This document shows positions 33,901 to 45,253 of a DNA stretch of 64,000 nucleotides, one piece after another. A program made the translations under genes and the position numbers. Where the stretch lies: NCBI GenBank assembly GCA_958450365.1, contig CAUEEP010000667.1:455001-519000 (forward strand), written 5' to 3'. The first letter of the stretch is position 1. Each line of letters starts with the position of its first letter. The stretch comes from Mesorhabditis belari. Lineage: Eukaryota > Nematoda > Chromadorea > Rhabditida > Rhabditidae. The notes under the pieces are model-generated. The model worked only from the letters and a program-made list of their open reading frames with translations, did no database searches and was not told where the DNA came from.

Positions 33901-36900
33901 AGGGGAAAATTCTTTTTCGACGTCCCTTTATTTTATTCTGATCTACTTCCGTGGTTATTTGTGATGTTCTCCCTTCCACACACCGAAGATAATGCGATTG
34001 CCTTTTTTCAATTCAAAAGCATGCCAGCCACAACCCACCAATGTGCCCAGGGTCATGCGATGAGGTTATCCAAAGGAAAAGCCCGGTTTCATTGTGACAA
34101 GGAAGTCGATCAGAAAGTGGCCTCCGTCGTGGCTCCTGGTTCGATGGTTGCCGACTTCCGTTCTTGACAATCATCCGCTTCTCTATTTTTGGACACGTGA
34201 ACTTTTTTTGGGACCTCTTTGTGGAGACGAGCTAGAGATGGACAAGAACACTACGACCGACTTCAATAACTTCATGAGACAAATGTGTGTTGAGTATCTA
34301 CAGTCAAAGCTAATCCAGCAAATCGGAGAAGTTAGACAGATCGTCGAAGTGGACGAGAGCTTGTTTTCGAAAGGAAAAAACAACTGCGGACTGATTGCCT
34401 CAACAATGTATTTTTGGATGTCTGTGCAGAGAAACCGGCACATGTTTTTTTGGTTGAAGTCGAGGATGGAGCCGCCGAAACGTTTTTGCGGCAAATCAAG
34501 AAACACACCGCACCGGGGACGACTAACTACACTGCTAGACATAATTTTAAAGGCAGTCGAATTTTTACGATTTTTTGCAAAATATTGAATATACAATAAA
34601 ATTGTCTTTTAAAAATCATTACTATCATAATTTTACATGTATAACTGGAGAAATTCAGAAGATGTTAACTGGAACTTATTAAAGGCAATTATTAAAGCTT
34701 GGCGGACCGCCGATCAGAATCTCGTTGATAGCCTTGTGGGAAACATGGACAATGGACTTTTTCAAGTAATTCAGCGTCGCGGAGGTCCAATCGATTATTG
34801 ATTTGTTAATTTTTATGTTATTGCTGATTTTGTTAAAATTGTTAACTTTTTTTCAAATGGATTTAAAACTATGACGACTTGCCAGAGGCACTTTTTCAAT
34901 AAATTTGGTTTTTCTTTAAAAGTTCCAATTACCATCTCCTGGATTTTTCCAGTTATACATGTAAAGTTATGATAGTGATGATGTTTAAAGGACAATTTGA
35001 TTGTATATTCAATATTTTCCTAGAAATCGTAAAAATTCGACTGCCTTTAAAATCATGTCCAGCAGCGTATATTGATTGCTGGCGCGGGTATAAAAGTTAT
35101 GCCTCCGGAATATTATTAGGGTGAACCAAAAGTTTTCTATTTTTTTTCTCTTTAAGTTTAAACAATTTTTTAAAGCTAATAAATTCGTCTTATATACGTG
35201 CCATATTTATTTTGTAGCATTTGATCTGCTCTTTCATATTTTACGAAGTTATCGTGTGTTTAACTATTTATTTTAATGTTTTACTTTGTAGGAAAGAGAT
35301 GGAAAAATTCGAAATTCGGGTACTTTTGCGCCATTATTGGAAGCAAGGGTTCAAGCGGTTGAAGCGGCCAAAAAAATGCCAAGTGGAAGGTGAAGGAATG
35401 ATCTCCAACAATACTGCGCAATATTGGTATGGGAAATTTAAGAAAGGCGAACTTGGTCCCGAAGATCAGCCACGTTTGGGTCGGCCTACTACTGTGGATT
35501 CTGAAGCTCTACGCAACGCTGTTGAAGCCAATCCATCAACCAGCACTCGCAGGCGCTCCGCTGAACTGGATATTCCTCAAACATCAATTATCCGGCACCT
35601 TCACGCCCTTGGAAAGATCAACAAAAGCTGCCGAGAAGGGCCACATGATTTAACGGAAAATCAAGCTCAAAATCGTGTAGATACTTGCCGAAAACTGCTG
35701 GAAAATCCGCATCGCGCTTTATTCGTCGAATTGTGACTTGTGATGAAAAGTGGGTCTATTAGTTTTTAGTAATCCGGACAAGCAAAGTCAGTGGTTGAAT
35801 CTCGGGGAACCGGTAGCAAAACGTGATCGATTCTCAAGGAAGGCATTATTGTGTGTTTGGTGGAATTTCGAAGGCATTATTCACTTTGAGCTGGTTCCAA
35901 ATGGTCAGACCATCGACGCAGACCTCTACTGCGCCCAACTTGACCGGACGTATGCGGCACATGGTGAAAAATATCCCGCTTTGGCCAATCGAAAGCGGAC
36001 CGGACCTTGCACCATCCGATTATCATCTTTTCTGCTCCATGGCACACTTCCTTCGCGGACGAGCCTTCAACAATCTGGGCGAAGTCGAAAAAGGATGCCG
36101 CGAGTTTTTCGCCTCTAAGAACAATGTTAAAAGTCTTACTAAAAAAAAATTGAAAACTTTTGGTTCACCCTAATATCATGCGACCGTCAACCACTCCTAG
36201 AACTTTCTCAACCCTGAGAATCCAACTTTCAACACATAAATGATTAAGAAACTCTGGGGATCTGCAAAGTGGCGCAATAAGGAGCATCATGGAACCGACC
36301 GACACCACCTCTCGTCATACCTTGCGGAGTTTAAGGTTGACCGCGAAATCCAAACCGAATATATATTTGAATAGACCCTTTCAAAAATTGTTTTGTTGTA
36401 TCCTCCTTCCGTTGTGTTGTAAATTGCGCTAAAATTTTTTAATGCTAATTTTTTTTGGTTTTAAGCTTAGATGTGTTGTAAATTGCGATAGTTTTCTAAT
36501 ATGCAAATTTCGCGCGGATACATAAGGATTGGTGCAACTTTGCGGGAATATTTAGGGAAAGTACCGAAAATCCCTTTTATTTCACCATAGGTTCTTTTCA
36601 GTTTTCGTTGCTTAATATTCTAATGAAAGATGAAATGCTTCTGAAAAAAAACGAAGATTTGTTTATAGTAGAATCTTTGATATTAGTAGATAGTTTAGAA
36701 CCTAAGAATTACAATTCAAAAATGAATAGATTTGAATGAGAATAGAAAATTCTAATAAAAGTGAAATGGTTTTTAGAAGAAATTCTAGGATAAGTCCGAA
36801 TATTTTTCATATTTTCAAAGTTCCCAATTATATATTCTTTGATATTCTAGATATCAAGAGGTGGCAGAATATCTCTGTTAAGAATATGTACAAGTTATTG

Positions 36901-39003
36901 TAACCAATGATATTCTGTAAAAAGTTATTCGACTTTCGCCGTGGAAGTACCTTCACACGGAGCGCAACGAACGAAGCAACATTTCCGACACTGGCAGCTA
37001 GGTGCAGCAGGTGTCCATTGTCTCTAAACAATTCCCTCTAATCAATTGAACGTTTTGCAAACTTTCTAATCTGGTTTTTTTTCGCAAATTCATCTACATT
37101 GCCATCTACGTTTTCGCGATTCTGACAAAGCCCATCGCACATTCTAAACACTTTCTTTGCTTTCTTTGCAGGCAACTACAGTCGACGCTCGATATTAAAT
37201 CATGAAGGGATTCTCCAAAAATGATTTACTATCGAGAGTTTTGACTAATCAGTCCTAAAAACTTTAAAAACATTGTGAATAAGCTGATAAATACCATTTT
37301 TTGGCTTTAACACGACGTTTAAATGCTTAAACACTAGTAAACACTAGGCTTTGCGGGAATTCAACTTTTCAAAACTGTTTTTCTTGACTAGAAAATTAGA
37401 ATAGCAGCTGATTGTAAACAACAATGTAAGCATATAAGCAGTTGTAAGCTTTTATCGTAAAATATGCGAACTTTGGCAAGAGTTAGCGATTTACTATGAG
37501 ATTTACTTACTCAAAAATTCTTAATAATATGTAATGAAATGGATTTGAATGAATGAATTTGCTGTTGAATGCTCATTTTCGCTTTCGGTTCCAATCGTTT
37601 CGCTGAATATTTTGCTTGGATAGTAAATAAAATGTAAATTTTGCAATTTTGCAATTGCAAAAATTTTGCTTAAAAATCAATGATTTACGTTCAAGCGTTA
37701 AATACACGTTTTTACCACTGGAGGGATTCTCGAAAAGTTATTTACTATCGAGCGTCGACGCTATCTTTTCAGCATACTTTTCAACGATTTTCGAGAAGCG
37801 TCTCTGAACCAGAATTTTCAGCGGAGTGACACCGTCGTTGTTTTGGACATTTGCTTCCCACCATTTATCTGAAAGCAATGATCATTGCTGTTTAAAAAGA
37901 GAACTGGCTCACCGAAACTTTCGAAATCAGCAAGCATGCTTCGTTCTGATCTGGCAAGATAGTGCAAAAATGTGTTGCCGTAGTGATCCCGTTGCAAGCT
38001 ATCCACGAACAAGGCCTTATGTTTTAGAAAAAGCGCGTACTAAACGGATGGTTCAATGTTTTTCTCAAGCAATAAAATTTTTTTCAAAAAACCCACAACT
38101 TTTTTTGACTTCTGCGCACAAGCCACCACAAAGGGCGTTCTCTTCTTAAGATCCACTTTCTGAACAGAATTTACAACTGTTTGTTATCATTTTCTTAACT
38201 TGAAACAACATTTTTGTCGCGTCTATATTTTCTGGCTTGTTCAAGTGTTTAACCAGAGCCTCGGCAGCGCCCAAATTATTCCAGTAAGCCGCACAATGCA
38301 AAGGGGTCATGCCAGAATCGTCGACCGCATCTGTTTCACTAAAGCTTTTTTTGTTGAAAAGATGTCTTTGAGCTGAAATAAAACCCCTGCTTCTCGATCA
38401 GCATTCTGACGATTTCTTTTTGAGTCTTGTCATCTGAAATAACAATGCCATTAAACACTTACGATCTTTGTTACCGTTTGTTGATTGAAGTGAGGCTGCA
38501 AAATGAAGCGGTGTCCTTCTTTTCTTCGTTTTTGCATTCGCGATTGCCTTTCTATAACTTAGACATTTGCAACGGGCTCAGTACTTTGGACTCAAAAGTT
38601 CAGCTCCCACGTTTGCTCTTCGTCTTTATCCTGAAAGATTTCCATCATTTGATTGATAGTTTTGTCAGTGACAGTGTCCCCGGAATCATAGTTTTGGATG
38701 ACTTTGTGAAGAGGCGATAGCTGAAGAATTTTGCACTGATTACTTTGTTGGTTGATCTCACCTGGTCGTCGTTCTCTTCCATTTGGGCTTCTGGCGGCTC
38801 CTCTTCCATTTGGGCTTCTGGCGGCTCCTCTTCATTAGACAATGGGGTAGCTGGATCACCTTTAAGAAAAACAGTTCAAACACCAAGCTTTGACGTAGTT
38901 CCCTAGATTTATCCCATAAGTCACCTGCACTTAATGATGACTGATTTCGATCGGGAAGCGGAAGAAGGGGGGTCGAGGAACCTTTAACAATAACGTCAGG
39001 CAT
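27905..39003 (-). CDS. TRPA-like ankyrin-repeat cation channel gene, copy B (most complete)
   Basis: A channel with cytosolic ankyrin repeats and six membrane segments. Start MPDVIVKG at 39003; exon 1 39003-38925, exon 2 38859-38762, exon 3 38720-38611. Ankyrin exons include RRTPLHFAASLQSTN, DDSGMTPLHCAAYWNN, NNDGVTPLKILV, DNGHLLHLAASVGN (about 37030-36955), YDGETPAHYAARANQ (about 33670), NRTPLHVAARNG and MSPLHYAAASGKIES. The pre-membrane region has TPMRLLIEKFPKLAADVMNK and EEHPLRLMVLSF. Membrane segments: about 31450 (FLAFFPFCLFFFCYILMFVF), 30990, 30290 (GGNVIELVVLSLSSIIIAL), 30130, 29327-29053 (S4 WGHLAIYILMFKKV, S5, then the pore-like VMSTGEFDFSS) and S6 MVTITILFMNLYTGVAVDDV near 28870. 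That last motif plus KEEATVNKLSMQ is diagnostic of TRPA. A polyA signal is at 27930-27925. Transposons are in introns; one ankyrin junction near 38395 is frame-uncertain. Confidence 0.85.
28186..28435. repeat. Interspersed repeat, unit 1 (intron of copy B)
   Basis: Direct homolog of 29499-29697 from 'ccctaatattttattttttc' onward, but its first 60 bp (28186-28246) are inverted relative to the other copy. No coding capacity. Confidence 0.75.
29437..29697. repeat. Interspersed repeat, unit 2 (intron between S3 and S4 exons of copy B)
   Basis: Same repeat family as 28186-28435; the block 29437-29498 is the reverse complement of 28186-28246 while the rest is direct. It helps make this intron about 760 bp, far longer than the usual 40-65 bp. 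Confidence 0.75.
30404..30923. mobile_element. Deleted mariner/MITE (520 bp) in an intron of copy B
   Basis: Inverted ends TTGGGTTGGGGAGAATGAGT (one mismatch between the ends) flanked by TA (30402-30403, 30924-30925). It ends about 20 bp from the acceptor of the next channel exon. Ends resemble those of 10543-11059. Confidence 0.85.
34530..35067. mobile_element. Tc3-like remnant inside Merlin copy B
   Basis: Ends CACTGCTAGACATAATTTT and its inverted partner CGCTGCTGGACATG are flanked by TA (34528-34529, 35068-35069). Only 538 bp remain; the last transposase codons (AIIKAWRT..DQNLVDSLVGN) are readable near 34690. Confidence 0.8.
35116..36173 (+). mobile_element. mariner transposon, private to copy B
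   Basis: A 1058-bp element with perfect 22-bp ends beginning TTAGGGTGAACCAAAAGTTT and TA on both sides (35114-35115, 36174-36175). Copies A (near 2025) and C (near 59490) carry the uninterrupted GAATATTATCATG site. Transposase: ATG at 35299 (MEKFEIRVLLRHYW), helix-turn-helix, LGRPTTVDSEALRNAV, then a one-base frameshift before VTCDEKWVY (first Asp), a stop, and ALLCVWWNFEGIIHFELVP. The segment with the second Asp is deleted: KYPALANRKR or the alternative frame runs straight into SGPDLAPSDYHLF. Non-autonomous. Confidence 0.93.
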
Positions 39004-39254
39004 CGAATAACACATTTCTGCAAAATAGCCAAAGCGTTACGGTAGATCTTAGATGAATATAAATACAAACCAACCATGAAATAGTTAGAGATCGTTTTCC
39101 TTTATGTAACTTTTTTCCTGTTTACCTTATCGATAGAGAGCATTTTTTTCCCCAAGGGGAAGTTCATTCTGCACTAGACTTGCTGCACTTATTGACTTAT
39201 TGATGACTGATTTCGATCGGGAAGCCGAAGAAGAGGGAACGTGGATAGCCGTTT

Positions 39255-39480
39255 GTATCGATATTATCGATACAAACGGCATGCTCATGTTTGACCGTTC
39301 AGATCTCAGTTTCTAAAACAGCTATCCATCTGAAGATTGTTTCATTGGAAAGCCAAGAATGTCAGCTTTTGATTGCTATTTTGTACATAGCGACTTTTAG
39401 TGAGTAAGCACCTCATAAACCTTATCGATACTTATCGATATCGAAATTATCGATTATCGATTAGCAATTAATAAAACTAA
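39255..39480. mobile_element. hAT-like MITE, truncated, copy B flank
   Basis: Left half of the element seen complete at 4870-5297 and 53937-54350 (TATCGATA motifs, 'tgaccgttcagatctcagtt'). It breaks off at 'gattagcaatt' and continues into unrelated AT-rich DNA. Confidence 0.65.
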
Positions 39481-39545
39481 AAAGTTAGAAAATTAAATCA
39501 GAAAATTAATAAAACATTTTAATTTTTTTAACAATCGATTTTTAA

Positions 39546-39780
39546 CAGTGAGATATGGGATAGATGTCTACTTCCATTTGCGACAGCTTCGATGAATCCA
39601 GGATGGTTTCTTTATCAAGATAATTCGCCAGTACAAAAGCAAACTTTGGATGGCCCGCGTTGTGACTCTCTCAAATGGAGGAAAAGCACATTTACTGGGA
39701 TGGTTTCGGATCAATCACGTGTCTTAGAATTACGAATAGAAAATTGAATGAGAAAAGACTTTTGCACATCACTGTAGCTA
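39546..39780 (+). mobile_element. Tc1-like 3' fragment, copy B flank
   Basis: Matches 7170-7389, including 'ttgcgac..cttcgatgaatcca' and the end ...ACTTTTGCACATCACTG. The main body present in A and C is missing here. Confidence 0.7.
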
Positions 39781-39962
39781 CCTGGGCGACTTCCATCCAG
39801 CAGTGGTTCCTCTGAGCATCGATCACCCCAACACGCACGAGAAAAAGGATTGCAGTGATTCGGTTCAACGATAACTTCCGGTTCTTCCATTCGCTAGAAA
39901 AGAATGCTGCACGTCTCAGTACAAAACGGTGGAAAATGTAACCAAGCGCGTCATTAAATAAG

Positions 39963-40280
39963 TCAAAATTCTGGTCTTCTTTGCCGCTTTATCTATTGAA
40001 AAAAGCTCTTTATTCATCTTTTTACTCTTGCCTTCCCTTATCAGCAAGCCAAATACCCCAGGAGCTCATAAAAAGCTTTTTCTCTCAAATTTTTTTCAAA
40101 AGTTTTTTGTCATTAAATAAGTCAAAATTCTCGTCTTCTTTGCCGCTTTATCTATTGAAAAAAGCTCTTTATTCTTCTTTTTACTCTTGCCTTCCCTTAT
40201 CAGCAAGCCAAATACCCCAGTTGCTTATAAAAAGCTTTTTTTTCTCTCAAATTTTTTTCAAAGATTTTCGTAAACTAACA
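39963..40280. repeat. Two-unit tandem repeat, copy B flank
   Basis: Units at 39963 and 40122 (period 159), the same as at 7587-7905. A joined plus-strand frame (39981-40286) simply mirrors the repeat. Confidence 0.7.
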
Positions 40281-40284
40281 AATT

Positions 40285-41206
40285 GATCCCAGAGCATCAA
40301 ACCAAACATGAGGATATAGAAAAAGAAGAAAACGCAAAATGGAACGAAGGCTAGAAACACTTGTAATTAACTATTTTCTCATAAGAAACTTATAAAAATA
40401 ATTATTTTTTTTTTTTCGCGCACCATCTGTCCAACGATACTCAAGAAACGTGATGACCAACTCATGCTCCAGCAACTTCCTTGTCTCTTTTCTCCGTGAT
40501 TTCGCCTAATGATGATAAAAAGCGTAATGTAACTAGAAAAGAAAGAACCATCAGTCTTAGTGGGTGTTCTTCCATTAGTCGCATCCTCTTCTTAGCTGAG
40601 CAAAACGCTTCATCGATGACAGAGCCATCGCTGTTGTAGCCGGCTTTGAGAATCTTTTGTCCATCTGTATTTAGATAAAAACCCTATTGTTTTTCTCATC
40701 TCACCAATCTCTTGCTCGACAACGTATGAATCGTCTATCAGGGTAAAATCGTAGCAGATCTCCTTCTTAGCCTTGTCTCTAAATTTGAACTTTTGACATA
40801 CATCTGAGAAGTTGCAAGTCTCACGGATGGATGCACTTGTTCATGACATCCGCCGCCAATTTGGGAAATTTTTTGATGAGCAGTCGCATTGGTGTCACAA
40901 GTTTCCTCTTTTCTTCAGAGATCTCCTCCGGTTTCGTCTAAATTTAAAAATAATGCCTAGATCGATTTTTTACATCGAAAAGACAACCTTAGGGGAACCA
41001 ATTTCAACCTTATTTGTTTCATCAGAGACGACGAATCTTATTTTGTCCATTAGAAGACGCCAATCTTTGTGTGATAATAGCTCTTTGGCTACATCTCTTA
41101 AACTTGTTTTGTTATTCAATAATCATTAAAATATTCAGAATCTGAATAGTAGGCCTCACTCATTGTTTTTTTCAATTGCAATGTCAAGAGCCGTTCTCTT
41201 CGTTTC
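40285..41206 (-). pseudogene. TRPA-like channel fragment, copy D
   Basis: Corresponds to about 31380-32290 of copy B: TALDIAIEKNNE, LLSHKDWRLLMDKIRF, KFPKLAADVMNKCI, ICYDFTLIDDSYVV and EEHPLRLMVLSFL, in the same exon order. It starts within the ankyrin/pre-membrane region and ends before the membrane domain. At 41206 it is fused directly to a mariner element. Without N-terminus or pore, it is a pseudogene. Confidence 0.85.
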
Positions 41207-42245
41207 CAGTATGGTTCCACCATACGCACAACATCGACTTCTTTCCATGCAGAGCAGGTTTTGGCGTGACAACCGCTTGCTTTGGTGATAGCCATTAGTG
41301 TTTGCGCTTAACGTTATCATATAATAGCCACGTTTCATCAGAAGTAATAATCGATTTCCAAAAATTGTTCTTAAATTGAAATCCTTGAACAGCTGATCGG
41401 GGATGAACTGCTTTAGAGACCTGAATAAGTGATAGTCTGATGGGGCCAAGTCAGGGCTGTATGGGGCGTGAGGTAGAAGTTTCCAACCCATCTCTTCGAT
41501 TTGTTGGAGGGTCATCTTTGCCGTGTGCGGTTTTGCATTATCATGCAAAAATCGAATTTTTGAAGTGTCATGTCGAGATTTCGGTAAAGCTTGATTCACA
41601 CGCTCTAACTGCTCACTGTAAAGTTCAAATGTGACAGTTTTACCCGGTTTGAGCAGTTCAAAATAAACCAATCTACGATAGTTCCACCATACGCACAACC
41701 TCAACTTCTTTCCATGCAGACCATGTTTTGACATGACATCCGGGACTTGCTTTGGTGATGGTCATTGGTGCTTGCGCTTAACGTTATCATATAATATCCA
41801 CGTTTTATCAGAAGTAACAATTGATTTCCAAAAATCATGTGCTTTTGATTTTTGAATCAAAATTGAACAAATGTTCATACGGGCAATTTTGTGATTGAGG
41901 GCCAGTTCATGTGGGACCCATTTTCCGTATCTGTTTCGCTTTCCAATCAAATGTAAATGCTCTTCAATGGTGCTATGATGAACATTGAATATTTCCGAGA
42001 ACTGCCGAGTGGTGCAAGTGGGATCTTCTTCGATAATTTGCAAAAGTTGAGACTCATCCAGCTTTCGAGGACGTCCTTTGTGATTCTCATCTTCTTAGCT
42101 CTCGTTTCCACTTTGAAATCGCTCAAAACATTGATAACATTGGCTTTCGCTAATACTACCTTCGCCATAGACCTTTGATTCTCGGGCAGGTTTTCCAAGC
42201 TTCAAGTCATCGAGTAAAGCAGCTCGAATAAGGAATTTTGTTCCT
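41207..42245 (-). mobile_element. mariner transposon, rearranged
   Basis: The minus-strand transposase has an N-terminal helix-turn-helix with QSGNES, then PRKLDESQLLQIIEEDPTC, IVTSDKTWILYDN (first Asp), KLRLCVWWNYRRLVYFELL, IRFLHDNAKPHTAKMT (second Asp) and LLPHAPYSPDLAPSDYHLF (third Asp). All three acidic residues are present but in broken frames. Segment 41207-41365 repeats 41680-41838, so two copies or a misjoin are involved. No terminal repeats seen. Confidence 0.82.
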
Positions 42246-43880
42246 TCATTTTTTGATAACAAATGAACAAATGTTTTCGAATAATATTATGATTGTCTGA
42301 GCTACTTCCAATCGTTTATTGAAAAATGAGGAAGATGTGGAGCTTTGCAGCAAAATGGAGCTGCAAATGAGAGAATTAAGAACCTGATTTTAGTACAGTG
42401 CTTTCGGAAGAGTGATTTCGTGGATGATTTGAGATTTTGCATGGGATTCGAGAGAGAAGCGAAATTCGTGTGTTTCTTTGTGAAACGATTGAAGTAAGGC
42501 TTGTGTTTTTTCTGATTTCTAATTCATATCAATTTTCAAAAGCTACCATAATCTTGACTCTAGTTTCATCTAATTTAGGTACTATTTAAATCTTTTGGTG
42601 TGTTTAAGCGAGTCATCAATAAGCAGATGAAAAATAAAAGTACAGATTAAGGTGTTTCGGTCAAAATTACGGTATTAAGAGTCAGGATTTAGGTCTTTTC
42701 CGAATTTAATTTGAAATTTACTCAAAACTTGATCTTGCGTTATAGAGCTTTTCATTTTTCGGTCTGATTGTCAATAGGTGTGCAACGGCGAAACGTGATT
42801 TGATCACTTCAACGCCAACTTTTGCGGCATTTCTTGTTACATGAAGGTTGAATTTCCGAGGCTTCATTTTCTAAAAACTCCTGCAAAAGTAGCCGCTGAA
42901 GTGGTCAAATCTCGTTTTTCCGTTGTACACCAATTGACAATCAGACCGACAAATGAACAGCTCTAATAGGCTGTGGTTTCAGAATAACGTTGAGAACAAG
43001 CATCACTTTACAGTTTAAGTTTTGAACAAACTTTTTAAAAAGTAATGCTTGTTTGCCATAAATTTTGCTTTTTTAACTTATAATTTTCTTATAACATTAT
43101 TGTTTCTTAGGAGTTCACGTAAATTGTTTTGAAGATAGTGCTTGAATTCAGATTTATCATTACTTTGAAAAATTTACTCTTTAAAAAAGTGCTAGAGCTT
43201 AAGTTAAACGGACACAGCCAGTATTAACTGTTAGACTTGAGATTCTTGAAACAAACTGAGCAGCCATCCTTTTAGAAAGTAATCAGGAGTCGATACAGTC
43301 CTGGGTCAAGGGCCATCGAGATCGTACTTGTCTGAATCTCGCTTGATTTGGTTGGATCAAGTGTAAAGATAGTGCTTGAATTCAGATCTATCATTCATTC
43401 ATTTAACCACTTCGAATTTAAATTTAGATTTGCTTTTAAATTCTGCTAGATGCTAGTTTGAGTTTGAATTTGAATAGAATTAATTTACTCTTCGATCTCT
43501 ACAATCTTTCTCTTCTTGTGTTCAATGAGTGTTCAATGAGTTTACTATGTGTCATTTTGTGAATTAAACATGTTCCGTTGTCACTTTTTCATGCTCACGT
43601 GAATAAAGTATTGCTATTTAAAATCAGATCCCTTCCTCCTTGACGCTGAACAAACTTTTGCGACCAAATCGTTAAATCGAAAGTTGACTGTACTTGTGGA
43701 TCCTTTGTTAAGAGTGTGTTCCTCTTAAGGAATCACAAGACTCAGTCAATGATACCAAAATTGAGCTAGTCGAGTGTGAATTAACGGTTTCACTACGCTA
43801 GTTTTCTGAAATATTGTATTCTCTCTAATAGTACGGCGGCGTACTATTTTTTTTCAACCCCCTCCTAGACTGCCGTACTA
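42246..43880. other. No gene seen apart from one palindrome
   Basis: AT-rich intergenic sequence. The only structure is the inverted repeat at 42743-42965 and a small inverted motif 'gtacggcggcgtac' near 43833. Confidence 0.5.
42743..42965. repeat. Palindromic MITE-like repeat
   Basis: Arms 42743-42826 and 42888-42965 share TAGAGCTKTTCATTTKTCGG and 'ctgattgtcaat', with a spacer of about 60 bp. Ends fit the hAT-type YARNG pattern, but I see no convincing 8-bp flanking repeat. Confidence 0.65.
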
Positions 43881-45083
43881 CAGTGCGCGTCAAAAACTAT
43901 CAAGCAAAATCAAAATCCAAATTTGCACATGAATTTTAGTTTGATTCTAAATAAATATTCAAAAGTTGAAAAAGTTTTTATCGGTAAAATTTTTGAGTAT
44001 TTTGGAAAAACTCAAAAATTGAGGCAAAAACCGCGTCAAAATGATAGGTCCACCACTTTATGCGCTTAATGCCTTGCCACTTTCTTGCTGATTTTTTATT
44101 TTCCTTTTTCTTTTTTTGCATGCAAGTTTTATTTTTCTACATATTCTAACTTTGTCCTTTAGAATGGGTCGAGGAAATGCGTTGAGGCTGGTGGAGCAGG
44201 GACAAGTTGACGTTCTACACGCAAATGGACTTAGGAATCGCAAAATTGCCGAACAACTCACTTGGTGGAACTCTGGCCGAACTTAGTCGCTCGCGCAACG
44301 TCATCAATCAATACCTTCAAAATCCACTGAATTATGGAACTAAGAAGACGACTGGACGGAAGCCAATTCTGACACCCCGAGACAACGTCATATTGGACAA
44401 ATTGTGTCGAACTCAATGATGTCAGCCAACGAAGTACGAAACGAAATCGGTCTATCGGCATCGAAAAGCACAGTTTTGAGGATCATTACTACAGTTCCTC
44501 ACATCAAGAGATGCAAAATGATACCGTGTCCTCGCCTAACCGGTGACCAAAAAGTTGCTCGAGCCGAATTTGCACGCAAGAATTTAAAGGCCGGTTGGAA
44601 TAAGGTGAACATTGAGTAATAGTCAGTAACAATAAAGTTTTTTTTTGGTTTAGATTATCTTCCGGGACCAAAAAAGTTCAATCTTGATGGTCCCGATGGT
44701 AGCAAGTATTATTGGCACGATCTTCGCAAAGAACCACAATACTTTGGGCGTCGGAATTTCAGAGGAGGCAGCTTAATGGTCTGGGGAGCATTTACGGCCG
44801 GTGGAGTACTCGAATTGAAGTTTGTCTCTTGTCGAATGAACTCGACGGATTATCAGGATGTGTTATCGGATCGTTTGTTACCGTTTTTGCTTAACAATCA
44901 AGGACAATACTATCGATTCCAGCAGGACAATGCGTCGATTCACATCAGCAGATCAACAAAAGACTACTTTACGCAGAATAACATCGATGTCTTGGACTGG
45001 CCCGCATGTTCGCCCGACTTGAACCCGATTTTGCTTGATAGTTTTTGAGAAATCGGGTGGACCTATCATTTTGACGCGCACTG
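43881..45083 (+). mobile_element. Tc3-like transposon with rearranged ends
   Basis: Ends CAGTGCGCGTCAAAA are flanked by TA (43879-43880, 45084-45085). Transposase from about 44164 (MGRGNALRLVEQGQVDVLHA): helix-turn-helix, KSTVLRIITTVPHIKRCKM, RDQKKFNLDGPDGSKYYW, RNFRGGSLMVWGAFTAGG, FQQDNASIHISRSTKD (second Asp), DWPACSPDLNPI. The frame then runs into terminal-repeat sequence, so the third acidic residue and C-terminus are gone. Early frameshifts are present too. A small gap at about 44618-44655 may be an intron. Confidence 0.88.
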
Positions 45084-45253
45084 TATTAGAGAAAATGGAA
45101 AAGGATTAAAAATCGACAAAATATATAGTATTTTTCCAAAAAAACTCTTGCAAACAAAATAATTTTTTCTAAATTTCTAAATTGATATTCAAAACAACAA
45201 AGTTAGATAACAAACAAGTTAACTAGTCAAAACATCGAACGAACGTCGGCTCG

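Larger units (their letters stand above)
33806..36565 (+). mobile_element. Merlin transposon, copy B, with nested Tc3-like remnant and mariner
   Basis: Right end GGGAAAGTACC at 36565 is followed by GAAAATCC. The left end is mutated (TATTTACTTTCCC), a change shared with copy C but not A. The transposase is in pieces: zinc-binding N-terminus at 33886 (TTHQCAQGHAM), VEVDESLFSKGKNNC near 34340, then the Tc3 remnant, then YIDCWRGYKSYA, then the mariner. It occupies the same channel-gene intron as in A and C. Confidence 0.85.

Noticed and set aside
34183..34596. A 137-residue minus-strand frame in Merlin copy B.
   Set aside because: Antisense shadow of the transposase core; its content mirrors the plus-strand VEVDESLF region.
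37980..38060. In-frame TAG (PSV*YA) shared by ankyrin exons of copies A, B and C, suggesting three pseudogenes.
   Set aside because: The TAG is the end of a GTGGGT...TTTAG segment of about 58 bp that fits the intron size; splicing removes it.
42743..42965. hAT MITE with target duplication.
   Set aside because: The ends fit, but the flanking octamers TTGCGTTA and ATAGGCTG do not match, so only a palindromic repeat is called.
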